From the NCBI GenBank assembly GCA_022457155.1, contig JAJGOT010000197.1:512001-576000 (forward strand): a stretch of DNA of 64,000 nucleotides, read 5' to 3'. How positions within the stretch are numbered: the stretch's first letter is position 1; every line of letters begins with the position of its first letter. The notes below the pieces were generated by a model. That model ran no database searches. It was not told the origin of the DNA and was given only the letters and a program-made list of their open reading frames with translations. The translations under genes were made by a program, and so were the position numbers. Source of the DNA: Cladopsammia gracilis (taxonomy: Eukaryota > Cnidaria > Anthozoa > Scleractinia > Dendrophylliidae). This document shows positions 12,721 to 25,900 of the stretch, piece after piece.

Positions 12721-13423
12721 CAGTAAACGACCGAGCTATTTTTCAATTTTAGCGAATCTCAAAAACAGAAATACGCGACCGTCTGTTGGAGTGCACAGAA
12801 ACTTTTTCTCGGTCTAAAACAACTAGTATGACTAATATATAGCTGTTAGAAACAAAACTAAAAATATTTTCAACGAAAAATGGAAACCTTTTATTTCAAA
12901 TAACTCCCAGCTATTGACTAAACTTAGCACAGCAATTTGTTTTTTGTTGTTGTTTTTTTGTTGTTTTTTTTTTTACTTTGTATATATGTTTCCAGTATGT
13001 ATCCAGTACGTACCTAATTAGTATTTGGTACGTACACAGACATCTTTGCGTAAGGGAAGTTAGCACTATAACGTTAACGTTAAAAAATCAATCATAAATT
13101 GATATCAACATAAATTCCCATCGAAAAATGTAATTTCTTTTACGGTAAAATCTCTCGGCTTGACTCGGCTGCTTGAAAGTTCTTTAAAACTCCGCTTCTT
13201 CAAAAGGAACATCACCCCGCATTGATAAAAACGTATGAAGTTCGACGAAGCAAGATTTCGTCGCTTAAAGCTCTCCGTTTTCTCCACTGCAGCGGCTTCT
13301 GAGTATTCTTTAAAGCTTTCTCTTTCCATTTTGAATATTCTAAATGTGTGTTATTACTCCGAGAACAATAATAATAAATAATAAAATATGCGTGCATAAA
13401 TTTGTATGCACGACACATAAAAA

Positions 13424-13430
<7 letters not shown>

Positions 13431-13475
<45 letters not shown>

Positions 13476-13520
13476 TCAACCAGCCAGAACATCGTGCCTG
13501 AGCCTTAAAGGAATAAACAC

Positions 13521-13574
<54 letters not shown>

Positions 13575-13575
13575 G
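13431..13575. repeat. AAT trinucleotide microsatellites
   Basis: Two (AAT)n runs (about 13431..13474 and 13520..13575) separated by about 45 bp. The apparent poly-Leu reading frame on the minus strand is only the microsatellite. Confidence 0.95.
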
Positions 13576-13584
13576 TAATAACAA

Positions 13585-13790
13585 GAGGCTACAAGTAGCC
13601 TATACTCATGCGGATGAGACGCTAAGACGGGTTGATTGAAGCTACCAATTTTTCTGTACTCGTTTAAATATTTAATTTATTGATTCCAGATCAAATCCAA
13701 ATTCGATCTATTACTTCCCAAACCTTGAATTATTTCTGTTACATTTGAAAAGACTACTTTTAAAAGCAATAAAGTCAGTAAAAATCAACA
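13585..13790. repeat. Dispersed repeat, copy 2
   Basis: Second copy of the 12440..12720 repeat in the same orientation, 1.1 kb away. Confidence 0.7.
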
Positions 13791-14267
13791 TTAATATGAC
13801 ACGCATTCCACTGTCCATAATTCACCAAAGTCCATTTTAAAAAAAACCCGTTGGGCTGCAGTAACGACGCCGTTTTCCCGTGTGTTTCTATTGTTCTTTC
13901 TTTAAAAAAAGTCTTAAAATTACTCACCACGGGAAGCGAGGACTGTTCCGACACAGGCATTGTAAAGAATCGGCAGTAAAAAGGGGAATGAAGACAATAT
14001 GTTTACCAGCGCGACAGATCGATGTTTGACATTTTTGCTTCTGAAGAACTCTGATTAAAACTAGCCTTAGTTCTACAGAATCGCGACAAATTCGGCCTCA
14101 AGTTGTACGCTGTGTATAAAAGCAACGTTCACCTCGATGGGAGAAATACAGGACTGACTTATACACCATTATAAAATGCTCAAGGAAATGCGCGCGCTAG
14201 GATTGGTTAAACCGAGTTCATTATAACTCGATAAAGCACGCGCGTGATGTACGGTTCATTATAACCG

Positions 14268-14485
14268 TTTTTATTTTATAAAAGAAATAAAAAAACTTGT
14301 TCCTCGTGTATTGTTGAGTTATATAAGCACTTGGAAATTTTTAAGAACACTCGAGAAGTGCGGGAAGCACTCGCCTTTGGCTCGTGCTTTTGTGCACTTC
14401 TCTCGTGTTCTTAAAAATTCCCCGCGTGCTTATATAACTCAATAATGCACTCGGCGCGTTTTTTATTTCTTTAATAAGACCAAAT
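14268..14485. mobile_element. Foldback (palindromic) element
   Basis: Long inverted repeat. The left arm (ATAAAAGAAATAAAAAA through GTTGAGTTATATAAGCAC) is mirrored by the right arm ending at TTATTTCTTTAATAAG, with the centre near 14385. The arms are imperfect. No clear target duplication is seen. Confidence 0.7.
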
Positions 14486-15354
14486 TACGGAAATGTATGT
14501 CATGCGCATGCGTAAGAAACATTTGTCATATATCTTAATGTACCTTAAGAAAAAAAGCAATTTTTCTAAAGCAGCAAGACGATAAGGACCCGCATGTTCC
14601 CAAAAATTATCTCTTGCACTTTATACTTACATGTGTAAAGTGCGTTTCTATTTTTACAATACAATACAAATTTTATTAACACTCCCTAAAAGGGCTTTTC
14701 GGTGTTAATTACTAAATTACAATAAAAACATGATAAAAATTGCTTTTATGAAGAAGGCTACCACAAGGAAAGCAGCTATTTGTCGGAACCTCATAAATAA
14801 GTAATTTGATGGGGGTTGACGGCGTGGTAGTGTGACCGTCCATAACGTTGTTTTGGTGGCGTTACTGTTTACGTCATTCCTGAAAACCGAAAGTCAAATA
14901 TTTACTGTGTTGACCTAGGGAAAAGCGGAAGCCCGGGAATTATGAAACTAATGTGACACCAAAAAAAAGAAACACGGTGCCCAAACCTTAACTCTTGCCG
15001 CTACGCGCATGAGTAAAAAAAAGAACAACGAAGGACATTTTTTAACTCATTGCGCTTTGCGCATGAGTAATAATCAGTCCGGTGTCTTGGAAGATGAAGC
15101 AGTGAGGCGGTAAGCTTTTTCGCGAAAAGAACAACAAAGCTTACTACAGGGACGAGTAAAGAGAGGTAGAACTGAATCCTGAAGAAAGCCTAAGGGCGAA
15201 AATAAATAATTTATGTAACACTCTTGTAGCAAAGGTAAAAATAAAATAAATAATAAAAATGAACAACCACTTGGACACTCATTTTAATAATTAGAAGTCA
15301 TATTTCAAAAGAATGTCATGCCAGCGTTACGGTATGTGCTCGCAGAACTCGTAC
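14486..15354. other. Intergenic, no gene recognised
   Basis: AT-rich sequence with no supported reading frame. The duplicated GGT unit becomes recognisable just downstream. Confidence 0.5.
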
Positions 15355-15510
15355 CACGGCCGTGCGGCAACTTTCTACCGAATGCAACAGCTTCGGCTCG
15401 TGAATACGAAAATACCTTCGGATCCTCCCCTCTCCTACGAGTGATGGGAGGAAGAAGTGAAAGTTTGCATATTTCTTCCCGACAGCTATAATTCGTTCAA
15501 CGCTTCGCAT
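15355..15510. repeat. Left part of GGT-A duplicated unit
   Basis: Matches 53990..54274 upstream of GGT-B (for example GCTTCGGCTCGTGAATACGA). Here CTCTCCTAC at 15430..15438 is a single, uninterrupted copy. In the GGT-B unit it is duplicated around a MITE, so this is the empty site. Confidence 0.8.
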
Positions 15511-15937
15511 CCCGGGGGGAGGTACTCCCTATAATGGGCTATACGGGGATGCTCCGCCCGAAAGGGGTACCTTTTTGAGGCTGGAGGTATATGAAAGGGT
15601 TGGGATTTTACGAGTTGAAGTATATGAAAGGGTAGGGATTTCACGAAGTATAGGAAAGGGTAGAGAAAACACGCCGTTGAAGCATAAAAAAGGTAGGGAA
15701 CTGCCATTTAAGTATTATAAAAAGGGCCATTCAAAATATATCAAACAGACGCACGTAAAGGCTATATGAAAGGGGTACCATTTTCAATGAAAGGTATGTG
15801 AAAGGGGTTCCATTTTCAATGAAAGGTATATGAAAGGGGTACCAATTCTGTCAAAAACGGTATATGAAAGGGTAAGGTTTGGACCTCGGGGCGGAGCATC
15901 CCCGTACGAAACGTTGTTGAGTACCCCCCCCCCCGGG
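15511..15937. mobile_element. MITE with 8-bp target duplication
   Basis: Inverted termini (CCCGGGGGGAGGTACTC on the left, its near reverse complement on the right) enclose short repeats of TATATGAAAGGG. The flanks are the 8-bp direct repeat CTTCGCAT (15503..15510 and 15938..15945). The GGT-B unit has one uninterrupted CTTCGCATATTCA at this point. An 8-bp duplication fits a hAT-type MITE. Confidence 0.85.
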
Positions 15938-16288
15938 CTTCGCATATTCACGAGTTAAAACATTAAGGAAAATCCCAAAAATGCGATTCTACAAACGCCC
16001 CCTCCTCCCCCCCCCCCCCCTAAAAAGGTAGTGTGGTAAATCATGCTGAAGATAAACATGTTTCACCATCATTCGCGCAATGCACCACCTGTCAACACCT
16101 TTCATAATGAAAAATGGTTCATTCGTGATCAGACTAAACATGTTTCTCCCTAGTGAACACAGCATAAGCCATTAAGATGTTAGAATTTTTATGACGTCAG
16201 GTGAAAACGAAGAATAGGCTTCTTTCATAATTTACGACGCACGTCTTCCGTTGTTACTTGTCCTTTGTTATTTTTTAGGCACTGAACA

Positions 16289-16317
16289 ATGGAACTGGAG
16301 CAACGAGGAAGTCAGAA
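16289..16317 (+). CDS. GGT-A exon 1 (start codon)
   Basis: Encodes MELEQRGSQ plus two bases of Lys10, then donor GTAAGA. An acceptor-like TTTTTTAG ends 11 bp upstream of the ATG, so an untranslated exon further 5' is possible. The paralogue at 55916 is conserved. Confidence 0.8.
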
Positions 16318-19300
16318 GTAAGACCCAAGACTTATCCTTTAACATGGTGGCCTGCGAATACAAGCTAAAACAGACCGCCTCCCATCGCTTCCGGCCACGA
16401 GAAAGGAGACAAAAAACTAACAGAAAAAAGAAGAGAAACTTGGAACACAGTAGCCTGCAGTACAGGCTAATGTTTGACCGCCATGTTGGTTCGCAAAACG
16501 TCCGGGGTCCGCGCTGCGCGGGTCCATCCCAGTCCTCGATTTAACTCGACCACGATCAGTGCACATGCTCATTCGCCCCCCAAATACGCCTGCTCAGCAG
16601 GCAAGGAACTTAACTGTTTCTTCCTTTAGCCTGCGTAGCAGGCGTCGGGGTGGGGGAACTGGGGAGAGAAGGGTAAATGACGCCTGCAATAAAGACCCCC
16701 TTTTGTTCATTTCTGCGATCTGATTGGCTAACGCACAATTAGTAATTTACTCAAAATTGTAAACACATCACATTTACGATGGCGGCGAACGGAGACGTTT
16801 TGGCGAAAGCATTGGCCGATTTAAATCTCGCTGGTAGCTACAATTTGAGCTTGAAATCTGAACAAGTATCGGCTGTACGATCTCTTCTCGATGACAAGGA
16901 TGAGGTGTTCATCATTAAAAGAAGTGATGGTGAGACGTGATGGTGAGAAGTGAAGGTGAGAAGTGATGATGGGAAGTGATGGTGAGAAGTGATGGTGAGA
17001 AGTGATGGTGAGAAGTGATGACGGGAAGTGATGGTGAGAAGTGATGATGAGAAGTGATGGCTAGAAGTGATGGTGACAAGTGATGGTGACAAGTGATGGT
17101 GACAAGTGATGGTGAGAAGTGATGGTAAGAAGTGAAGGTGAGAAGTGATGGCAAAAAGTGATGATGAGAAGTGATGGTAAGAAGTGATGGTGAGAAGTGA
17201 AAGTGAGAAGAGATGGTGAGAAGTGATGGTGAGAAGTGATGGTGAGAAGTGATGAAAAGAAGTGATGGTGACAAGTGATGGTGACAAGTGATGGTGAGAA
17301 GTGATGGTGAGAAGTGATGGTGAGAAGTGAAGGTGAAAAGTGATGGCAAGAAGTGATGATGAGAAGTGATGGTAAGAAGTGATGGTAGGAAGTGAAAGTG
17401 AGAAGAGATGGTGCGAAGTGATGGTAAGAAGTGATGGTGAGAAGTGATGGTGAGAAGTGATGGTAAGAAGTGAAGGTGAAAAGTGATGGCAAGAAGTGAT
17501 GATGAGAAGTGATGGTAAGAAGTGATGGTAGGAGGTGAAAGTGAGAAGAGATGGTGCGAAGTGATGGTAAGAAGTGATGGTGAGAAGTGATGGTGAGAAG
17601 TGATGGTGGGAAGTGATGGTGAGAAGTGATGGTGAGAAGTGATGGTGAGAAGTGATGGTGAGAAGTGATGGTGAGACGTGATGGTGACAAGTGTTGGGGA
17701 GAAGTGATGGTGAGAAGTGGGGGAGAAGTGATGGTGAGAAGTGATGGTGTAGCAGTAAGAGTGCCCGCCTCCTACCAATGTGGCCCAGGTTTAAATCCCG
17801 GACTCGGCGTCTTATTTGGGTTGAATTGTTAGCTTCTCTTCTCACTCTCATTCGTTATTTCGAATGAGGCTACCTTTGGAAGATTCCAATAATCAATTTA
17901 AAACCTGAATGTTATATGTATCTTTATTTCAATATTGCAATCCGTTCCCGATTAATGAAAATCATTTCCAAATAATAAGCGGAAGGCGCTAAGTATTTTG
18001 ACTGTAATTTTCTTCATTTGCAGGGTACTTTATAAAAGCGGCGATTCTTCGGGTGAAGTCCAAATAGGCCGAAAATTGTAAGTACTCTCCTTAACAATGG
18101 CAAATGCATATCATTCGATCATATTATGAGATTACATGTGTCAAGATTAATCATTGCTCTCAGAAGGCGAAATCTTTGTATTCAATGAAGTTTAAATAAT
18201 AAAGTATACTACGTAATGCCTAGTTCCAGGGGCGGATCCAGGAATCCCAGAAAGAGGGGGTTGTACACCTTCAGGCACCTTAATAACTTTCGACGCCATA
18301 GGCGTGGATGGCGAGCGCCGCAGGCGCGAGCTTCTAGGGGGGTCCGGGCCCATGCCCTCCCGGACAATTTTTCCGATTTAACCCCCTAAAACGCCATTTC
18401 CAGCACTCCTGAGACTCGAAAAGCGTTTGTGAAGGCATGATATAAAATCTGGAGTTTACCTTATTTCTCAACCAGAAAACCAAAAATAATAATAATGCAA
18501 ATTTAAAAGAGACAGCAGAAACAACGACAATTTTTTTTTTCGTTTTTCTATTACCTCGTAAATCGAACAATGTAGCCTAAGAGTCTTCTTGGATGAGCTT
18601 TCACAAAGCCCTCGTATATCTCGTCTACCTTATTATAGGAAAATAACAATGCACTTTATTAACGCGATCTTACAAAATTCGCGTTAATTTAATGTATCTT
18701 AATTAATGTCGATGTAAATTTAATGCATGCTATTTGTTACAACATTTATTTCATTACAAAACCTTATTAGTTCATGACTCCTCTATTGGCTCTTCAGAGT
18801 CACTATCTGACAGGACGTCAAAATCGAGTTCAAAATGTCTCATTGATTGATCTTCTTGATACTCCTCTGTCTCCCCGAGAGGATAGAAACATCCGTGCAC
18901 TTGTCTTGGAAGGTTTTATTGACGGAAGCCAAAACGCAGTTTGGCGTTCAGAAATGTAAAGTGCGAGTTTGCAGAATTATGAAAATCGCAGTAAATAAAG
19001 CAAGATGCTTATCGAAAAATTCGCGTTAATTTAATGCATGTAAATCTAACTTTTGAAAAATTCGCGTTAATTTAGTGTAAATGTAGTTAATGTAGTTAAT
19101 GTAGTGTAACGTAAAATTTCTCAGAGTAATGCATAGCAATAACAGCGAGATCTGAGAAGCGCTCTTCGGCAAACATCGTTGATATGGAGCAGGTCTTGAT
19201 CTGTTTCATGAGCGAAAAGGACCGCTCAGCTTCAGTACTACTGATTGGTAGGGTGTATGCAATGAGGAGATGACGATGGATGTTTGGAAAAGCATCCTCG

Positions 19301-19940
19301 TCACACGCACCAAGTGCTAGTAGAAGATTGCTTGGAAGTTCCTTCTTTGCCGACTGCCACATAGTTTGCCATCTTCGCAGCTCATTCCCAAGGGATTTGG
19401 GAAATGGAAGGTCTTTCTCCCAGTACAACATGCCTTCTGTTTCATCAGATAGCTCCAGGGTGTCATTGACTATGATTGATGGTACTAGATAAAGCAGGTG
19501 GGAGGCGTGGCGATCCTCGTCAGAAATAGGTCTTGCATTTGAATAATCAGGGAATCAAGAAGGGGAATAGCTACAGATTTTTTAAAATGATCGATTGGAT
19601 AATGACACGACCTTTTCACACGTCAACGTCCTACTGTCGCGAAATGTACATTATCTTTTTCTAACTTGACAATCAGTAATTGGTGGAAGTGAAACAACAT
19701 ACGTATAAAACAATTTTATTCTATTATTTTTATGAAGAGTCAAACAAATTAAAAAAAAAATTCTGCTCAAAGGGGGGGGGGGGGGGGTTGCAACCCCCTC
19801 AACCCCTCCCCTGGATCCGCCTCTGAGTTCACGTCGTTTCAGTTGGTAAATGGCGGAAAAACACGTGAAAAGGAAACAAAATGGAGATGTAGGTTTTCAC
19901 TTCAAGTTAGGGTTAATGAGATGACACTTTTTCTCATATA

Positions 19941-19987
<47 letters not shown>

Positions 19988-22900
19988 AGTTCCAGAAAGT
20001 ACAAAATAATTACCGTGGCCGTGGTATGCGGTGTACTTTTGATAATTCTATGTGTGGTTCTCATAGTGGTGTTACAAAAGAAAAAAGAATCTGAACACAC
20101 CAGTGTAACTGAAACCACCACTGCAACTGCTACCACCAATGTAACAGCTGTGACCAATGAAACCTCTGTCACCACTGTAATTCCTGCCACCACTAAAACT
20201 CCTGCCACCGCTATTACTCCTACGACGCAATATATTCCATCACTTCCTCCAGGAGGTAAGAAAAAAGTCAACTCAAATCATCTTTATTTAAGCAGGGCGG
20301 CCCTTTCAGCACTAGGCTGTTATCAATAGGAGCCCTGCATAATTTACGACTATTGCAAGATAAAAATCGCATCATAAATATGTACAAAAGTAAACGTAAA
20401 TAAAAATAGTTAAAACTATTTTTATTTACTTTTAACACATTATCAAAGTAATTGGTACTATTTCATTATAATTGGCACTAAAAGGTATTATTCATTATTG
20501 GCTGTTATTGACCATTAGAGCCAATCAGAGATAACCTCTCATGTTATTGAATAACATGATTCTCATTGGATATAAGCCAATAACGATTAGCCGAGCTAAA
20601 CACCTCAAGAGAGGTTATCTCTGATTGGCTCTAATGGTCAATAACAGCCAATAATGAATAATACCTTTTAGTGCCAATTATAACGAAATAGTACCAATTA
20701 CTTTGATAATGTGTTTTTTACTTTTGTACATATGTGATGTTTTTAAACATCACATATGATTGTCGGGTCGGGTTTGCTTCGGCGGATCATTTGAGTAATT
20801 GAAGGGAGGGGGAGTTTTCACGCACGAAATTGACCTCAAAACAAATATGAAAAATACGAATACAAATTCGTACCCATTTAAAGCGCATTTACACTACAAA
20901 CATTGACTGTGGCACGTGAAAGAATCGTGCCCGTTTAAACGATGTTTGCTGCGATAAACAGTGTGATGAATCTGAGCCCGTGCTTTTTTTCTGCTTTGGA
21001 GGCCACTGGCGACGACAAGGCCCAGAGCCATGTAGATAGATTGTTTACTGGTCATTTTTAAGTTTAAATTTAAACTGTTAATACGTTCAGGAAGCTCACT
21101 GGCCAGCTCTTGAGGCCGGTCCCGCTCAGCTCCTGTTTCTGGCAAAATATAAGGCGACTTTGTTAGGTGTACATTGTCCATGCCGTAAACGCAATGCTTA
21201 ATCTCTCTATTGCCTTCTTTGGTATGGGTGCGCGTACAAGGGCTGCTTTGGACTAGCTTTTTGGCGAACAATTTGCTTCTACGTGTGAGTCCATTTGACC
21301 ACACAAAGCAAGTTTGTCTTTTAGTTTGCATTTCTAAAACTTGGGAGAGTTTTGATTGCTTGATGGCTGTTGATTATTTTTTAAAACACCGAGATGCATT
21401 CATAAACTGACGAAGTGAAACCTAACTCACTGTTGAAATTAATCATTCGTGGGTTTGTGATGCAAACAACCTTGTCTGGTTCCAATTTAATACTAGCATA
21501 CAAACCTCGCGTCCGAGACTCACATAATGTTTATTACGTCACACGTTTCCACCAATCACTAATTTTTGAATTTTGTCACATCACAGTGTTAATAATCAAT
21601 ATTTCAAATTATTTTGTGATTTGGTGTCCTTTATTTTCTCTTAGCTCCTGCAGGAGCAGATGGCCCTTATGATAACGGGGTTGTTGCAGCCGACGCTAGT
21701 TTGTGTTCAGAGGTGGGCCGAGACATCCTCAAGAAAAAGGGGTCAGCGGTTGACTCTGCCATTGCTACCTCACTTTGTATAGGCGTCATCAATATGCACT
21801 CGTCTGGTATCGGCGGCGGCGGGTTCATGACGATTTACAATAAAAGTAATAACACGGTAGAAGTGTTTGATTATAGAGAAGAAGCTCCTGGAAGGGCAAA
21901 CTCTACAATGTATGTCAACAGCAGTCTCAGTTCCGAATATGGTAAGGTGCCAGGATGATGTTGCATCCAATCGAATGTAGTACATTAGTGTGACACTTTT
22001 GTTTCTGTTGGAGTTGTGTGTGTTTGGGGGGGGGGGGGGGGATGTTCCACCAGTTCAAATACAAAAACAGTGACAGTTTTCTAGTTGTCAGAGTTGGGTA
22101 AAAACCAATACCGACATAACCAACATCCGCCCAAAACAATTTCCGTTAATTGTCGCATCATTTTCGTAGAACTGTCACACCTTTTTCGCATCATGACATG
22201 ATTGTCGCATCATTGTGGCATAATTGTCATACCATTTTCGCATAATGGCATGATTGTTGCATCATGACATGATTGTCTCATAATTGTCTCATAACTATCA
22301 CACCATTTTCGCATCATGACATGCATGTCGCATCATCACATGATGGTCTCATCATTGTCGCAAAACTGTCATACCATTTTCGCATCATGACATGATTGTC
22401 ACATGATACATGATTTTCTCATTATTGTCGCATAACTGTCATACCATTTTCACATCATACATGATTGTCGCATCATCACATGATTGTCTCATAATTATCT
22501 CATATTAAACTGTCATACCATTTTCGCATCATGACATGATTGTCGCATGATACATGATTGTCTCATTATTGTCGCATAACTGTCATACCATTTTCACATC
22601 ATCAGGATTGTCGCATCATCACATGATTGTCTCATAATTATCTCATATTAAACTGTCATACCGTTTTCGCATCATGACATGCTTGTCACATCACATGATT
22701 GTCTCATCATTGTCGCATAATTGTCATACCATTTTCACATCATACATGATTGTCGCATCATCACATGATTGTCTCATAATTATCTCATATTAAACTGTCA
22801 TACCGTTTTCGCATCATGACATGCTTGTCACATCACATGATTGTCTCATCATTGCCGCATAACTGTCATACCATTTTCACATCATACATGATTGTCTCAT

Positions 22901-25900
22901 CATTGTCGCATAACTGTCATGCCATTTTCGCATCATATATGATTGTCGCATCATACATGATTGTCTCATCATTGTCGCACAACTGTCATACCATTTTCAT
23001 ATTATGACATGATTGTCGCATCATCACATGATTGTCTCATAACTGTCATACCATTTTCGCATCATGACATGATTGTCTCATAACTGTTATACCATTTTCG
23101 CATCATGACACGATTGTCCCACGCTCGTGACATGATGAACATTAAATCTTTCTCATTACATTACCGAGCTTAACAATTAACATCCTTCTTTATTTACCAC
23201 CTCACATGACACTTTAGACATTGCTTATCCTAGCTGTACGCAGGGCGCATGTCATACATGAACCTAGAATATGGCCTAGCTCGCCATGAGTCTCTCGTAG
23301 CTCAGTGGTTGGAGCATCCGACCGGTGTGCGGAAGATTAGCCTGTTCCAGGCGTTCAGATAGTGGGAAAAGCGCGAATAGTTGGGGAAGGCACGAAGAAA
23401 AGCGAGCGAAAAAACTCCCCGCTTTTTTTTTCGCTCGCTTTTCTTCGCGCCTTCCCCAACTATTCGCGCTTTCCCCACTATATGAACGCCTGGAACAGGC
23501 TAGCGGAAGATCATACGTTCGATTCCTGTCGGGGACTCAGATTTGTTACACGATGAATATTACATCTTTCTCATCTTTCTCGCATTATTGTCCCAACATT
23601 GTCACATCATTGTAACATCACTGCCCCATCATTGGTACAGGTGCATCCGCTGCAGGCGTCCCTGGTGAAGTGAGAGGATTTCAAGCAGCTTGGAAAAAAT
23701 ACGGTAGATTGCCATGGGAGGATCTTGTTCAACCTGCTATTGACCTGGCAAAAAACGGGTTTCGTTTTGGGTACTCGGCTTATGCTGCTGCTAGTCGTAA
23801 TTCTTCGTTATCCAGAATTAAGAAAGATCCTGGATTAAGGTAAACAGATACAATTGTTGCTATAGTCGATTGTCTTTTCGAGGAGACCTCCCAGTTATGG
23901 ACGGTCAGCTCACTTGGTCCCAGAAAAACCGTCCGCGGAACGGAACTTCAGACTATGACTATTCTTGGCACTTCAACATCCAGGTCAGGGAAACCCGCAG
24001 TCAAACTTGAGGTACACAAACAACCTAAGTTCGCGATTCGAGTGTGCTTACGGAAATTTAAGTCGACCTGTGATAATTACGAATGCCCTATGCCCCCCCC
24101 CCCCTCCCCCCTCAACAATCGAAAAGGAGATGCCAAACCCGTGAAATCCCGAATATAAGTAACATCCTTTCTTGCAACCAAAATAACATAAATATCCAAA
24201 AATGCACAACATGGTTTCTTTTAACGGTACCTATTCTGCAGTCGTCCCTTTGAAAACCCAAAGACAAAAACAAGTTCAATATACATAAAGCCATTTCTTT
24301 TCGTGAGGAAGATAAACTTGCGGTGGTGATGAACCTGCAAACATTGGCGTCATTCTGGAAGGGCTCCGGATCCATTACGACATGAAATTGAAAGAAAGTT
24401 TTGATTTATTTTTTCTAGAGAACTTCTCATAGACGAAACAGGAAACTTAAAGAAGTTAGGAACTGTTCTAAAAATGCCCAAGTTTGCGAAAACTTTGGAG
24501 ATAATTCGAGATAAACCAGACAGTTTCTACACTGGCGACCTGGCCAAGGATATTGTAAAAGATATTCAAGATGGCGGTGGTATCATTACACTGGAGGACT
24601 TGAAAAATAAAAGGACCGCAATTCGAACACCCCTTTCTGAAACGATGGGAAACTACACGTGGTATACGAACCCACCTCCGGGAAGTGGCGCTGTTCTTTC
24701 AATGATCCTCAACATAGTGAAAGGTAAAATCTCTTGTTTGTATTCTTGTTGCAAATGCAATTAATTTTCCCTTTTGGGTGTAATAAAACAAATTGATCGT
24801 TTTTCCTGTTATACAGGTTATAATTTCACGGAGGCTAGCCGCAAAGATCTTAATAGCTCAGTCCTGACTTATCATCGAATAGTGGAGGCTTTCAAGTTTG
24901 CTTATGCGTACAGGGCTCTGCTTGGAGATGAAGACTTCTGGAACGTGACAGAGGTGAGCACTTTATTTTCTTAAGGTAATCAGTGTACTTAACAATTGTC
25001 ATGTGGTCATGGCCCCTGAGAGTTAAAATATAGTAATCTAGTATAGCAAACTAGTAGCGAAATTTGCTGGACCAATGCAACCGATCAACGGATGAAGGTG
25101 AAACTACAGGTGAAGTTTACACAAGATATTTTTGAAAGTCAAAGACAGCAAACATTCGACTCCTTTTTTTTTCCTTCTTTCACCAGGTTGTAAAAAATAT
25201 GACTAGCGGCGCCTTTGGGAATTATCTTCGGCACAAGATCTACGATAACCGAACCTTTGACAACTACACTTACTACGGAGATTTTTATTCCAGTACTAAT
25301 GTTGGCGGGACATCTCATCTGTCAATCATTTCCCCGGATGGGGACGCGGTTGCCGCCACCAATACGATAAACCTCTAGTACGTATGCTTTTGAATCGTTA
25401 GTACAGTATCAAAACCCAACCGGCACCACAGGATCGAAACTACTGCTTAATAAATTTCATTTGATTTGTTACACTCACTTAGAGTTCATCCAAAGACTTG
25501 AAATACAGTGGAACCTCCATGTACGACCACCTCTCGTAAGCGACCACCTCTCCTAAGCGACCACCTCTCCTAAGCGACCACCTCTCCTAAGCGACCACCT
25601 CTCCTAAGCGACCACCTCTCCTAAGTGACTACCTCTCCTAAGCGACAACTTCTCCTAAGGTGACCGTATCTCCTAAGCGACCACCTCTCTTAAGCGACCA
25701 CCTGTCCTAAGCGACTACCTCTCCTAAGCGACCACCTCTCCTAAGCGACCACCTCTCCTAAGCGACCACCTCTCCTAAGCGACTACCTCTCCTAGGCGAC
25801 TACCTCTCCTAAGCAACCACCTCTCCTAAGCGACCACCTCTCCTAAGCGACCACCTCTCCTAAGCGACTACCTCTCCTAAGCAACCACCCCTCCTAAGCG

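Noticed and set aside
13354..13584. Poly-Leu open frame
   Set aside because: Translation of AAT microsatellites.
16838..17851. 337-, 287- and 209-aa open frames on the minus strand, rich in His/Ser/Pro
   Set aside because: Each is a different reading frame of the 13-bp minisatellite in GGT-A intron 1. The array has no stop codon in those frames and the composition is purely repeat-derived.
20015..20329. Short secreted-protein-like frame with a hydrophobic start
   Set aside because: This is GGT-A exon 3 read past its donor; phase and neighbours show it is the membrane anchor of that gene.
23288..23541. Possible functional tRNA gene
   Set aside because: A and B boxes are present, but the acceptor and T stems do not pair properly and a 165-bp hairpin interrupts the anticodon arm.
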